This document shows, in pieces, positions 1 to 11,513 of a DNA stretch of 64,000 nt (the stretch's first letter is position 1; each line of letters starts with the position of its first letter). Source of the DNA: Aphrocallistes beatrix (lineage: Eukaryota > Porifera > Hexactinellida > Sceptrulophora > Aphrocallistidae); assembly GCA_963281255.1 (NCBI GenBank), contig OY725503.1:2790001-2854000 (forward strand), in the 5' to 3' direction. The position numbers and the translations under genes are program-made. The notes beneath the pieces were generated by a model, which saw only the letters and a program-made list of their open reading frames with translations, was not told where the DNA came from and did not search any database.

Positions 1-398
1 GATAATGACCCCAAACATACATCTAAAAGGATTCAGATATTTTCGATCGAGAATGTTCAAAATAAGTTACCCTGCTGGCCCTCCCAAAGCCTTGATCTCA
101 CTCCAATTGAGAATCTCTTTGCATGGATGAAGAGCGAACTGCTTAAAATAGGCCCGAAAACAATTTTCGAGTACAAAGAATCTTTGGAAGAAATTTGGGA
201 AAACATACAACCAGAGTTCCTTAGACCTTTTTGTGATTCCATGACTCATAGGTGTAAATTATTCCAACATTCTAAGGGTCACCCCATAAAATATTAGAGA
301 TTAGAGCATTTACTTATGTTGAGTATAATAAAATTCGTTTTCTTATTAGTTGTGAAAAAAAAGCAATAAACAATTCTAAATAATTATGACACAAACTG
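1..398 (+). mobile_element. 3' part of a Tc1/mariner transposon
   Basis: The window opens inside a Tc1-type element. Frame 1 is open from base 1 to a stop at 295-297. It reads DNDPKHTS (second catalytic Asp), then LDLTPIENLF (the catalytic Glu context of DD34E transposases), then a Tc1-like C-terminal tail. The sequence at 381-398 (TAATTATGACACAAACTG) resembles the inner-to-outer terminal repeat of the Tc1 at 52353-53709, and TA follows at 399-400, so the element probably ends there. The 5' part lies outside the window, so whether this copy is intact cannot be judged. Confidence 0.8.
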
Positions 399-872
399 TA
401 CAGTCAAATTTGGGTGACATATCTCTGGTGCAAACAATCCAAACGTCATAGAAAGCTATGCAAAGCCTCAAAATACGACATATAAAAATATAATAGAACA
501 TCCCTGGTCCACACTATACATTGCTTCAAAATACAACCAAACAGACCTATATATTGATGGTAATCATGGGGACATATCTCCTTTCAAAAATACTTTCGTA
601 TTCCAAACAGCTTTTGATTCTTATGTATAGTGTTTGAGATACAGCGTCGCAAAGTCGGTTTTATTCGTTTTGGATAGCACAAATTAATGGTAGACCCCCA
701 TCTTCTCAAAGTAAAGTTTGGAACATACCATGGAAAAAATCCTTCCAAATTTAAATAATAGATATTGTATTATATTTGCTACCTCATAGACAAAAAGAAA
801 GTTAAAATAGCAAAATCTGAAAAAAATACCAAAAAACTGAAACGCCCGTTTTTATGGTAATCGGCAATTAAA
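399..872. other. Intergenic, no gene seen
   Basis: AT-rich and without a convincing ORF. The stretch around 560-700 resembles the inverse of about 38700-38880, so it is a dispersed repeat fragment. Confidence 0.5.
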
Positions 873-874
873 TA

Positions 875-2168
875 CCGTAAACTGGGGCGACTTTGGCCCC
901 AAGAGGTGACTTTGTCCCATAATAGCAATTTTAATAAAATATACTCAAACCATAGCCTACTCTAATAATGCCTCACAGTGAATAACCAAGGATGCGGTAA
1001 TATCCGAATGGATTATTACACGATTAGCCAAAAATAGTTCACCATGTAAGACAGGCATTAAGAATGTATTATCAGCATATATAAACATGGCATCAAAGTA
1101 CATATCTCTGTTGTCAAAATTTCGCTTAGTCATCATATCATTCCTCAACTGGTCATTTTAAGCATGATTTTGGCGATTTTATAATTTGTTTTAAGCCTAC
1201 ATCTAAATATTATTAAGATATAATCTTTGTGTACCAGTAAGATTAGTAGTTGATTTGAAAAATTTAGAATTTATCAATGGAATATTGTTACATTTCTGCG
1301 TTGCTATGGTAAAGCATTTTGATCAGTTTGAGCCATATTCTGCGAACCGTAATAACTAGGTCTTCAAATTTGATCGTAATTGATAGGCAATTGGCTACTT
1401 CCTATTGGGTAATAATACAATTTAAACTTCTAAATTCATAGAGTTATGAGATAATTTAGTGATTTGGTCACATTCTTAAAATCAACCCATAACTCAAAAC
1501 TCGTTGAATTTACAAGTTCAAGTTGTATCACCTAATTGGAAGTAGTTCATTGCCAATCAAACACGATCAAATTTGAAGAACTAGTTACTACAGTTTGCAT
1601 GAAATGGCCCAAACTGACCAAAATGCTTTACCATAGCAACGCAGGAATTTGACAACACTCCATTGAAAAATTCTAATTTTTCAAATCAACTCGTACTAAT
1701 CTTGGTTCTACATAAAAATTACACCTTAATACCATTTAGAAATAGGGTTAAAACAGCTTAGAAAATCGCTAAAATTGTCTTTAGAATGACCTGTTGCGGA
1801 ATAGTATGATGACTAATCGAAATTTTTCCAACGGATATATGTTCTTTGACGCCATGTTTATATATGCTGGTAATACATTCTTAAGCCTATTCTGCGTGGT
1901 TAACGATTTTAGGCTAATCGTGTATTAATCCATTCGGCTACTACTTCATCCCTAGTCCATAATTTTCAATCTACTGTGAGGCATTATTAGAGTAGGCTAT
2001 GCTCAAACTTATGAATCAATGTAATCACTTTGCTAATATGTTGAATGAAACTCTCAATATATCCAAAGGTATTTAAACTGCAGTATTTCTAAGTTGGAGT
2101 ATATTTTATTAAAATAGCTATTGTGGGACAATGTCACCACTTAAGGCCAAAGTCGCCCCAGTTTACGA
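875..2168. mobile_element. TA-flanked MITE interrupted by another element
   Basis: The stretch from CCGTAAACTGGGGCGAC on the left is repeated inverted at about 2096-2168, and roughly 70 bp match from each end. TA is found immediately outside both ends (873-874 and 2169-2170). The interior is filled by the CATAGCC element at 951-2001. The empty MITE would be only about 235 bp. No transposase is present; Tc1/mariner-type by its target. Confidence 0.7.
951..2001. mobile_element. CATAGCC-family foldback transposon, 1051 bp
   Basis: The left end CATAGCCTACTCTAATAATG is matched inverted at the right end, which finishes GGCTATG. The 7-bp sequence CTCAAAC lies directly outside both ends (944-950 and 2002-2008), a clean target duplication. 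Long inner inverted arms (about 1260-1430 against 1500-1690) give the whole element a foldback shape. The short ORFs inside are not convincing genes. It is nested in the TA MITE at 875-2168. Confidence 0.85.
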
Positions 2169-2409
2169 TAACTAAGCCTTAAGATATCGAAAATTGAGTG
2201 AATTGTGAATAATAAAAGTAATTCATATCAATACTACTACAAAGTAAAATCAATCAGTTTATAATGAATAGAGCTTCTTAAAAGTACATTAGGAAGTTAG
2301 AACAAGACTTTACGACTTTTGTTTCCGAGTTAGGATTTTAGAAAATGCTACTTTTTCAAATAGCAATAGATTTAAAACTTAAAGTCTGTTTCATAATTAT
2401 TGGTACTAT

Positions 2410-2714
2410 TTTTAAACGATTTTAGTAGTCGAAGGTGCATTGGGATGGGTAGCTGCTAATTTCCCTCTCAAATTACGAATAGACATCATCGGTGAGCACT
2501 TTAGAGTTGTAATTAAGGATTGTTTCTGCCGAAAGTGATAGTCGAAGGTCGACCTGCTCCCTGTTATGCTCAAGTGACTTGTTCTCGCGAATAAGTTTCA
2601 AAGTGCGAAAAACAGTATTTCTAGGGATGTCTGTTCTTCGGCAAATTTCTACCGGTGATGTTATTTCCGAGTCAAAAGGGTTTTAATAACATCCCTACGA
2701 TCTTTTTGAGTCAT
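2410..2714 (-). pseudogene. Tc1-type transposase N-terminal fragment
   Basis: Reading leftward from an ATG at 2714, the peptide starts MTQKDRRDVIKTLLTRK and stops. The neighbouring frame continues with SPVEICRRTDIPRNTVFRTL, a helix-turn-helix typical of Tc1 transposase N-termini (compare EIAKRCGVSLKTVYNV in the copy at 52.7-53.5 kb). Further frame changes follow, and no catalytic domain remains. A decayed fragment. Confidence 0.6.
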
Positions 2715-2949
2715 TTTAGCTACTAATTCGTTGAAAGAAGTAAGAATTGTTAATTTTTGAACGAAATATAAAATAAAAATAGGCTGTAAAAAGAACACGA
2801 AAAAACGGTAGCCGCCTCTCTCTATTTTGGATGCAAACTCGAAATACGGATAGTTTAGAGGTAATTTGCAGCCTAGTGGGAGAGCATGAAGTAAAATAAC
2901 TTCTTAAACCATTTATGGGTAATTGTAACACTGTTGAAGAAATACATAA

Positions 2950-4451
2950 ATAAATGTTCTATTTCCTATGTAGTACCAATAATTAGGAACAGACTGTAAC
3001 ATTCCTAGTATGTAATTTAGAGTAACTATTATTAATGAATCATATACACTGCCCTACCAAAGTATTCGTACACCCCAATAATTCCATACAAATTGTATAA
3101 ATCGTATCTATTTTGGGAGTCAATATTAATAAATCAGTAACAGTTTGACTAAATTTGGCTTAAAATTCATTTTCTACACACTCGATTTACTCATTGTATA
3201 GTCTTTCAACTCAATTACTCTATTTCCAACATAAATATTTGAACATTTACTTCATTGTGCCACATACCATAAATTGATGCCACTATATGATGGCGTTAGT
3301 GGCACTAGGTGTCACGGGTTGAAATATTTTAGCTTTAAAATAGAGTAATTGAGTTGAAAGACTATAAAATGAGTAAATCGAGTGTGTAGAATTTGAATTT
3401 TGAGGTAAATTTAGTCGAACTATTACTGATTTATTAATATTGACTCCCAAAATAGATACGATTTATACAATTTGTATGGGAATTATTAGGGTGTACGAAT
3501 ACTTTTGGTAGGGCAGTGTATGTATCGTTTTAAATCTATGTTAGCAACTGAGAACTAAGAATTTGGGCATATAATAATAGAGAATTCCCTTTTTGGCCCT
3601 TAAATCGGGGGTTTTGACCCAACATAGAAGGCCCAAGATCAGAACTTACAAAATAATTATGAAATCTTTTCGAATTTCTCTGTAACATTATTGGCAACAA
3701 TTTCATTGATTGTTTGCCTAATTGCCTCACTTGCACACATATTTCTAGATTAGATTCGCGATTTTCTAATTTAATCAAGGTCATCCATATAATTTGTATT
3801 GCAATAAAGTCAATGATAAGACGAGAAATATTTTTTTTGACAAAGGGATGTTTGAGGAACCAATATATGATCGTATATGTCCTTTCATTTATGTTTTAAT
3901 GGATTTTATATCTTCAATAGTTTTAGGATATGACATCGGAACCTTTCGGGACCTAGAGAGATTTTATGCCCGAACCTATAAAAAACCATAACTCACGAAG
4001 CAAAGGTCGGATCTGTACAGATTTTTTTAAAAATAGCAATAATTATATCGCTAATCCAATTATCGCTAAATATCTGAAATTAAACCAGCCATTCCCTGAG
4101 TATTATAGAAAGGCATTCTCCTTTAGATCTATTTTGAAGAGATTTTTTCTAACTTTCTTCTAAATCTTTCCATTATGTAATCTCCGAGGGGGCCAAACCA
4201 ATGTTTGAGGTCCAAATCTTCGAAGAAAATTCAAATAAGTAAAAAATCAACTGATAAATGCGTCAAAAACACTCCAATAATATTCAATTTTTAGTAGCGC
4301 TAAATTTAAGGGGGAAAACTCCATAAAACCAAAATAGGTACCGTCTAACTAGCAGTATTAGATGGTAGACCACTCTGTAAAACAGTGAAATCAACGGTGA
4401 AAAATTTTGTCGTTTTTTTAGGTTAAGTTCAGTTTTTCTAAGGCGGTATCC
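2950..4451. repeat. TTAA-type element copy (GGATACCGCC end)
   Basis: The right end reads GGCGGTATCC followed by TTAA (4452-4455). The body matches, inverted, the sequence at 34088-34630 and its continuation at about 37740-38110, interrupted here by the MITE at 3047-3518. The opposite end of this copy is not clear. No transposase ORF was found; the short ORFs here are shared repeat sequence. Confidence 0.5.
3047..3518. mobile_element. TA-flanked MITE with long inverted arms
   Basis: The ends CACTGCCCTACCAAAGTATT and its inverse are flanked by TA (3045-3046, 3519-3520). The inverted match runs through most of the 472 bp with a short unpaired centre. A longer relative lies at 50834-51727. Tc1/mariner-type non-autonomous element; no coding sequence. 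Confidence 0.85.
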
Positions 4452-4515
4452 TTAAGTTTTGCTTAACTTCATGCAAAAACTAAGTATTTGCTTAAAGTTA
4501 AGCAAAATACAAGTA

Positions 4516-4685
4516 CAGTGGAATTCGCTTATTTAGTAAATCCCTTATTTGCAATATTGTTCTATTAGCAACCAATCTTCAGGTCCCAGGTGAAGATTGT
4601 GTGTTGTGTTCCCTTATTAGCAACTTCGTGTATTAGGAACAATTTTATGAGCAAAATTCGAGTTGCTAATAAGCGAATTCCACTG
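4516..4685. mobile_element. Short TA-flanked MITE, 170 bp
   Basis: Terminal inverted repeats CAGTGGAATTCGCTTATT, with TA on both sides (4514-4515, 4686-4687). It resembles the pogo/Tc1-type MITEs at 7678-7862 and 19688-19847 in style (CAGTnnnnTTCGCTTATT) but is a separate subfamily. Confidence 0.8.
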
Positions 4686-4969
4686 TACTTAATTTTTAAC
4701 TTTAGTTATGTCTGGGGTTTACATAATTCCTAAAATCTTGCATGTACGTGAATAGTATTTCTGTCTATAAATCAGTATAAACTCTTGTAGGTTGTTTGTT
4801 TATTTATCTTGTATGAATAATCGACGTGCTGGGGGTATCCTGTCAAATATATAATTGTGGTATTAAAGTGAAAGTTAATGAATGGTGAATAACTGCTAGA
4901 ATATTATACTAGTATACAGTAGTTTTCGAGGAGTGATTGAATTGCGTAAATAATCCAATTGTTTAAATA

Positions 4970-5420
4970 CAAGCGCGCTCCGCTTGCTTGCGCTGCACGG
5001 CTGACGGACACTTTGTGTCCGCCGGAGGCTCCCTTCGGTCGCCTGGAGGTGACATTGGTTAATTATAAGGGATATATCATCTCTAAATATGTCCATCTTA
5101 GTTTTAAAATCGATATCACTCGAAAAAACACCAAATTTGTCAATTTTTAAAATTTTTGATTAGTAATGATGACGTCATAGCAAAGTGATGAGTCATCATT
5201 TTTGATGATAGTTGCATCATATGTGAGACGTGTTAGTATACAGATTCTATTAAAATTTCAGCCTTCAATCTCCTATAATGGCGGAGTTATGCACGAATAA
5301 CTGTGTTGCTTAACTTTTAAAAATGTGACAATGACGTCATAATTCCATGATGAGTCGACATTTTGGTCTGCCATAGCCAAAAGACTCCCACATGCCAAAA
5401 ATCAGCTTTCTACGCCTGGC
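4970..5420 (-). mobile_element. Helitron-like element, truncated copy
   Basis: On the minus strand the 3' end is the hairpin-rich GCGCGCTTG, at 4970. The interior carries the family's paired TGACGTCA sites. The copy is truncated on the right, where its sequence gives way to unrelated DNA near 5420. Non-autonomous; no Rep/helicase ORF. Confidence 0.75.
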
Positions 5421-5539
5421 GGCGTCATTGTCAACTTTTTGAGGGAAGACTACCGAAATGTACCACAGTGGTACAACTTTATGGCTTCTTTCCCATTTAA
5501 AATGGCTGGAGACTTCCGCGATATCGTGAATTTTCGTTA

Positions 5540-5897
5540 ATCTAGGGTTAATAATTAGAAATTTCAGCTTATCGACTCTAACCTAGCAATTTTAGGTGAC
5601 AGAAGGCTGAAATTTTAATTGAATGTGTCTATTAATATACTTTACATATGATGCAAATATTATCAAAAAATGATGACTCATCACTCTGTTATGACGTCAT
5701 CATTACGCATCAAAATTTTAGAAATTGATAAATTTGGTGATTTTTCGAGTGATATCGATTTTAACACTAAGGCAGACATATTTAGAGATGTTAACTCCCT
5801 TATAATTGATCAATGTGACCCCAGGCGAACGAAGGGAGCCTCCTGCGGACACAAAGTGTCCGCCTGCTGTGCACCGCAAGCAAGCGAAGCGCGCTTG
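5540..5897 (+). mobile_element. Helitron-like element, 5'-truncated, joined to next copy
   Basis: Plus-strand copy lacking its 5' end. Its 3' terminus GCGCGCTTG ends at 5897 and is followed, with no intervening base, by the 5' terminus TCCTTACTATTAAAACTC of the next copy: a head-to-tail junction. Confidence 0.75.
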
Positions 5898-6437
5898 TCC
5901 TTACTATTAAAACTCGATTAATTTGCATATATTTATATATTTATATATATACACATCTCTGTGACGAATTGAGTAGAGAAACTGCTATGCACAGAATACT
6001 GATCTTTTGCATATGGCTCCATTAGGTTCTGACCTCAGACGAAAATGTCGACTAATCATGGAATTATGACGTCATTGTCACCATGTTTATAATCAGAAAA
6101 TTCAGTTTTTAGACCTTGACTCAGCACCATTTTAAGGGCTATCTAGAAGGCTGATTTTTTAATAGAATGTGTATATTAATATATCTCACATATGATACAA
6201 CTATCATCAAAAATGCTGACTCATCACTGTTATGACGTCATCATTACGCATCAAAAATTACAAAATTTACTGATTTGGTGATTTTTCGAGTGAACTCGAT
6301 TGTGACAGTAAGACAGACGTAATTAGAGATGTTATCTATCTTAGAATTAATCATTGTTAGCTTCGGCACCCAAAGCGCGCCTCCGGTGGACAGAAAGTGT
6401 CTCCCGGCCGCGCAGTGCAAGCAAGCGAACGCGCTTG
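5898..6437 (+). mobile_element. Helitron-like element, full length 540 bp
   Basis: Starts TCCTTACTATTAAAACTCG, then an AT microsatellite, then the shared body with two TGACGTCA motifs (near 6066 and 6233). It ends in the hairpin CAAGCG...CGCTTG followed by T. A third 3'-end fragment (AAGCGCGCTTG) lies at about 6505-6515. Confidence 0.8.
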
Positions 6438-6851
6438 TAGAATATTAATAACCTACAAACGTTTTCCAGAACAAAAATTAGAAAATAAACTACTATTTAA
6501 GCGAAGCGCGCTTGTTAAAATATATGTTAAGATTATGAATTTAATGAAGTCTTGCGTATGAGTATCATTTAAATTATTGTATCTTCTAATTTCTTGCTAC
6601 ATACTTACATATTTTACTGAAAATCTGTCACAATAAATTGGAATTTCTAGAAAAGCAAACAGTTTTATGCAGTATTCCAGCAATGTCATTTATCTTCCAT
6701 ATAATAAAAACATTGTTGGGAATCACTACTATGATATACTATGTGTGTTTTGCACTCTGTTGAGCAATTTAGTTTGATATTGCAACTGATCATTGATGAA
6801 TAGATAAGGGTAAATTTGGGAAGTTAAAGTATCACTGTAGCAGGCAGCTCT

Positions 6852-7192
6852 CAGGATAAATGGGTGTTTGGCGAGATTGATAGGGATACTAAGGATGTTT
6901 TCATGATTCCATTAGAAGAATGCTCTGCATCCAAATTAATTTCAATCGTTGGGGAGTATGTTAAACCAGGAACAGTTATCTTCAGTCATGAATAGGCTCA
7001 TATAATCAAATTCGTCCAGCTAGTTTTACCCATTTAACCATTAATCATGGTATACAATTTGTTGCCCCAGGAACAGATATACTTATACAAACCATTGAAA
7101 GTACTTGAGGGCAAGCAAAGAAAAAGATGAGGAATTCCATAAACTACAAATCCGGAATTAATAGATATTATTTAGCCGAATTTTGCTTGTAA
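6852..7192 (+). pseudogene. Merlin/ISXO2-like transposase remnant
   Basis: The frame from 6852 reads QDKWVFGEIDRDTKDVFMIP and on to VKPGTVIFSHE, then hits TAG where family members usually have Trp. After a frame change it reads HLTINHGIQFVAPGTDILIQ and TIEST, then a TGA, then GQAKKKMRNSINY. This order (WxFG.IDR, PGT.I.S, NH.. F..P.T, ...IE..W...K) is that of the IS1016/ISXO2-like DDE domain found in animal Merlin transposons. Two stops and one frameshift make it non-functional. Terminal repeats were not located. Confidence 0.7.
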
Positions 7193-7409
7193 AAGAAGAA
7201 TAGCGAAAATTTATTTGAATCTTAGGTTATGGAAATAAGAAACCAATACCAAGTAATGTGATTATGCTTATTTTCTATGCTCAATACTCACTGCTCATAC
7301 TATTTACGCATAAAATTATATTATATAGGTTTTGCAATATAAACATTCTAGAAGTACCAATGCATGGAGGATACGTACATACACTTAAGCATTCAGTCAA
7401 GAATATCAA

Positions 7410-8060
7410 CTAGAGTATTTCAAAAATTCAAAAGTTTGAATCTTTAGATGCTTACCAATCAAATAGTTTACTTTGATCACCAAATGTTCACCATAACAAA
7501 TTCAAGCAATTAGGAGATTATTTAGTAGTCGCAAAAGGTAGACTCCTCCAAGTGCAGATTTATATTGGGATTTTTCCCGTTTAAGGTTAAAATTGCAAAA
7601 AGAGTACTACGAATATAAGCAAAGGATCTAGCAACTTAGTATTAGGATATTTGGGGGTGGTATTATATTAGCTAATACAGTCAGGTTCGCTTATTATGAA
7701 CCCGCTTAATATGAACATTCGTTTATTATGAACGAACTCTCAGGTCCCAATTCAACAGGTTCCATAGGATTTGTATTAGGTCGAGTTCGCTTAATAGGAA
7801 GTTTCTCTATTATGAACAGACTTTTTGGTCCCCAAGGTGTTCATAATAAGCGACCCTGACTGTAGTACATTTTCATGGACTAAAATTTACCGGTTTGGAG
7901 ATATTGGTGAAACCAGTTGGGACCAGCCTTCGTACTTGTAATTATTAATGGCCCCAACTGATCTCACCGATATCTCCAAAACGGTATATTTTAGCCCATC
8001 AAAATGTATTATTAGCTGATTTAAAACCACTCAAATACAAAGTTTCTAGATCCTCTGCTT
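7410..8060. repeat. Decayed copy of the 43.4-kb TA MITE family
   Basis: Segments around 7420-7560 and 7865-8060 match the interior of the MITE at 43384-43871 (for example TTTGATCACCAA and ATGTATTATTAGCTGATT). The copy is older and is split by the MITE at 7678-7862. Confidence 0.55.
7678..7862. mobile_element. TA-flanked MITE, 185 bp
   Basis: Ends CAGTCAGGTTCGCTTATTAT and its near inverse, with TA outside both (7676-7677, 7863-7864). The internal sub-repeats TTATTATGAAC suggest a pogo/Tigger-like non-autonomous element. Related to 19688-19847. Confidence 0.8.
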
Positions 8061-8231
8061 AACACAGTCCAAAATTTAAATAGATTGATAAAGTAAAAAC
8101 GTATACGATAGACCTTTGAAATGTATTATTACTTAATACAAACATCATATCAGGGTATGCAATTCAGTTGTCAAAAATTTGACATGTCATTATGGGATTG
8201 CGGGATAGGCTCTTTTTAGACATCGTTATCG

Positions 8232-8784
8232 GCATTTTAATGCATGAGTTTTTGATAGAGCAACAATAGAAAGGTCTAAATACCAAAAATCTGAAAATCT
8301 TTGTTGGAATGTCTATGCATTCCTCAGTTGCTACGGAAACAAAAATTTTACATTTAAGCCATAACTCAAAAATGTATAGCTCGTGGACACTAAGAAATTA
8401 TATCATTCAAACCGCAAAATATTACTTCCTATATAATAATAATACGGTTCACGTGTTTATTTTCAATATTCTCCGAGTTATCTAGGATTTTATCACGATC
8501 TATAGAGAAGTAATGAGATGTCACAAAATCGTAGAAATCTCAGACAAAATAGAAAGTAAACACGTGAACAGTTCATTAACATATAGGAAGTAATAGCTTG
8601 CGCATTGAATGATATAATTTCTTAGCGTCTACGAGCTATACCTTTTGAATTATGGCTTAAACATTCAATTTTTTGTTTCCATAGCAACTGAGGGTTGTTG
8701 AAATATTCCAATCAAGATTTTCAGACTTTTTGGGTTTAGGCCCTTCTATTGTTGTTCTATCAAAAAGTCAAGCATTATAAATGC
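8232..8784. repeat. Foldback repeat with ~220-bp arms
   Basis: The arm starting GCATTTTAATGCATGAG at 8232 matches, inverted, the arm ending near 8784, with about 85% identity by eye through both arms. No target duplication was recognised. The ORF at 8781 is not supported as a gene. Confidence 0.6.
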
Positions 8785-9330
8785 AGGTACTGAAACTGTA
8801 CCTATTATACTTTAGCTTTTATAGGATTTTAGGAATGTACCCATTAAAGTTCAATGCTGCTAAAATGAAAAATAGTGAGCAAGTCTTTGACGTATTTATT
8901 AGTTATTTAGTATATTTTTTAGCGATCTCAAACAATGCTCTGGTCGGTTTGGAGATTTTATTTTGAAAAGCTTGAAAGAAATACATTTAAAACCTCTTCA
9001 AAATTTTTCTAAAAGATAGCTTTTTTATAATACTCGGAGAATGACTGGTTTTATAGCAAATATCTAGCGATACTTGTTTCAGAAATAAAATTATGCACAA
9101 TTATTCAAAAAGGTCTCAGATCCGACCATTTGTCAATACGTTGTTGCGTTTTATAGGTAAAGTTCGGATTAAACCTCTCTAGGTTCGTCATATCTATTGA
9201 GGATAATATCCATTAAGATCTTTAATTAAAGCATTTATTCGATATTATATCAGATCCTCAAATATCCCTTTGTCAAAAAGCATATTTCTCAACTAATCAT
9301 TACCAATTGTCATACAATTTCAATGGACAA
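8785..9330. repeat. Fragment of the GGATACCGCC TTAA element family
   Basis: The sequence around 9030-9330 (ATCTAGCGATACTTG, CAGATCCGACCATTTG, TCCCTTTGTCAAAAA) resembles 34450-34560 and about 37770-37830. No gene seen. Confidence 0.45.
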
Positions 9331-9664
9331 CTTTGCATAAATAAAAAAATGGCATTCTGATCGAGAAATATGTGTCCAAGCATAGGCTCCGAATCTGGGG
9401 GAGCTGGGAGTCTCGAGCCACCCTGGATTCGAAGATGACCTATAGACGCAATATTAATTTTTTATCAAAAAATTAAATTAAATTTGAATGTCTAGCTCTT
9501 GCGGTTTTTGGGAAGTGGGAGTCTTTTGGTTATGGCACCACTAAGCTCAAACACAGGGCCTCTGAGAGAAACAGAGAGGCCCGACCAACTGCTAGAATTT
9601 AGACTACGATTCCAATAGATTAAAACATGAGAAGTGATAAATATTATACGATAATATAAGTGTA

Positions 9665-9965
9665 ATTATGTGAATACAAACGAGCTTTAATTGATACTTG
9701 TCTAGCCTTTTTCTGTGCGAATGCATCCATTAATGAGGTAAATCTAATCTTCGTGCGATATCATAATTGATATTAAACATGGCCAGCCCAGTTAAACGCT
9801 TTACATAGTTGAACGGTGGTAATTTGGACTTGCTTCAAAACATTGAAGGTGCGTTTCCCTGAATCCACTGATGCAGGAACACTAGCAGAAATATGTCGTG
9901 CAATTATGGTATTTGGAAACATTGCAGATAGCCCGTTCGAGTATTTCTCGATGCAATTTCTTTAG
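9665..9965 (-). pseudogene. hAT transposase C-terminal (dimerisation) fragment
   Basis: Minus-strand frames read, in order, SVPASVDSGKRTFNVLKQVQ, then after a frame change YVKRLTGLAMFNINYDIARR, then after another FTSLMDAFAQKKARQVS. This order matches the C-terminal dimerisation region of TTF-finger/ZMYM-type hAT transposases (usual pattern P.SVASGERSFS..K, LS.LA...I..DIA.., F..KKAR). At least two frameshifts. Only the C-terminal ~90 residues remain. Confidence 0.65.
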
Positions 9966-9980
9966 ATTGTACCCGTATAA

Positions 9981-10145
9981 TCTATATATTAAAACGCTAG
10001 GATTTTCTTTGTTGTTTTGTTTGCTTATCCGAATTGATTGTAGAATTGGCAAGTCGTAAGGATACGAAAATTGGCATGAGGTGTCAAATGATGAATTCAC
10101 GATTAAGTTCGAAGATCTAAGCGAAATTTTCACACCTCTGCAAAA
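9981..10145 (+). mobile_element. 5' end of a second Helitron-like family
   Basis: Begins A|TCTATATATTAAAACGCTAGG, then T-rich/GTTT repeats, then CCGAATTGATTGTAGAATTG and the motif GGCAAGTCGTAAGGATAC. A close copy lies at 11771-11950. The TC start and the ATTAAAAC block resemble the 5' end of the CTTG-ending Helitrons in this window. The 3' end was not identified. Confidence 0.5.
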
Positions 10146-10370
10146 AAATGGAAAACATTTTTCCACACCTTTTCTATACAATACTATATATGTACGGCTT
10201 CACTCTCACAATAGAAATCATTTTACGATACTATTGTAGGCTGTCATTGTTTTTAATACCTCAGAGCAATAGTTTATATAGATGTCTCAATTATATTAGA
10301 GTGTATAGCAATAAAAAAGGTTTTGTGTATATTTTCAAACCTTTATATACATATTTTAACAACATTTGTT

Positions 10371-10656
10371 GAATTTTTAAAAAATCGCTAGAGACTAGTT
10401 TCTAACGGTTGACATGGGGTTTTTAGGGGTGTAGAGTTTGAATATTGTATTTTTGATTCTATGTGGTATATTATTTGTTAACTCTTGTTTACGATAGATG
10501 CATAGAATAAACGAATTCTAAAAATAGGCTAGAGACTGGCATCTAACGATTGGCATGGGGTTTTCAGGGGTGTAGATTTTGAATATTATATTTTCGAACC
10601 TATATGAGAAATTCTTTGTTAAATTTTGTTAACAATATTTACATACTACAGTAAAC
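10371..10656. repeat. Tandem duplication, unit ~142 bp
   Basis: Two adjacent diverged units (10371-10512 and 10513-10656) share GCTAGAGACTnG, TCTAACG, GGCATGGGGTTTT and AGGGGTGTAGA in order. A third partial start (CCCAAATAGGTTAGA) follows. No coding potential. Confidence 0.7.
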
Positions 10657-10689
10657 AAATTCCCAAATAGGTTAGATTGACTAACTCCA

Positions 10690-10761
10690 GGCACCCGCAG
10701 GTTACTCTGCGAACACAAAGTGTCCGCAAGTCGCGCAGCGCAAACGCGTAAAGCGCGCTTG
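10690..10761 (+). mobile_element. Helitron-like 3'-end fragment
   Basis: Only the terminal GC-rich part remains: CACAAAGTGTCCGC, then GCGCAGCGCAAACGCG, ending GCGCGCTTG|T. Confidence 0.7.
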
Positions 10762-11039
10762 TATCTAATAAACTAGTATATACGTCCGTTCAATATAATC
10801 AAATCGTACTTTTCACTAGATAGGGTTTTCACTAAGTAGGTTTTCACTAAATGTTGAAAATACAGTTACTGTTATGGGTTAACAAGAACACTACATAATC
10901 CAAATATTGTAAAATATAATATATAATTAATTATTATCATGAACCCTGTCTATTTTTGTGAGACCCCTTGGAGGATGAGGTGGCCCCTTTGGAGCTGGAG
11001 GCCCGGGCTAAATGGCCCTGCTGGCCTCCCTCTCAAAGG

Positions 11040-11345
11040 GCCTGCTCTGACCTGAGACCAAAACGTCGACCCATCTTGGAATTATGACGTCATTGTCACC
11101 TTTTTACAATTTGAAATTTCAGTTTTTTTCATTTAACCCACCCATTTTAGATGGTAAAAGGCTGATATATTAAAAGAAAGTGCATATTATTATTCTTCAC
11201 ATGTGATACAACTAAAATAAAAAATGATACCTCATCATTCTGTTATTACGTCATCGTTACACAGCAAAAATTTCCAAATTGAGAAATTTGATGATTTTTC
11301 GAGTGACATCTATTTTAACAGTAAGACAGACATATTTATAGATGT
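11040..11345 (+). mobile_element. Helitron-like internal fragment
   Basis: Matches the family body from CTGACCTGAGACCAAAACG to GACAGACATATTTATAGATG and keeps one TGACGTCA (about 11085). Both ends are missing. Confidence 0.7.
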
Positions 11346-11513
11346 CTTAGTAATACGTTGCTAAATTTGGTTTTGATAAATCAATAAATTGAGATATCTC
11401 TCTGATTGTATTTAATGTAGTGGCGACAACATGACAAAATATGAATTCAATATCACACAAACAAACAAAATCAAAAAAATCTGATTTAAAACAGAAAAAC
11501 CAATTTTTATGAT

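Noticed and set aside
3714-4163. Overlapping 60-65-aa plus ORFs
   Set aside because: They lie in repeat sequence shared with 34-38 kb and have no domain or conserved frame.
4970-5050. Possible tRNA or structured RNA in the GC-rich Helitron ends
   Set aside because: The hairpins are terminal Helitron structures repeated across copies; no cloverleaf or internal A/B boxes were recognised.
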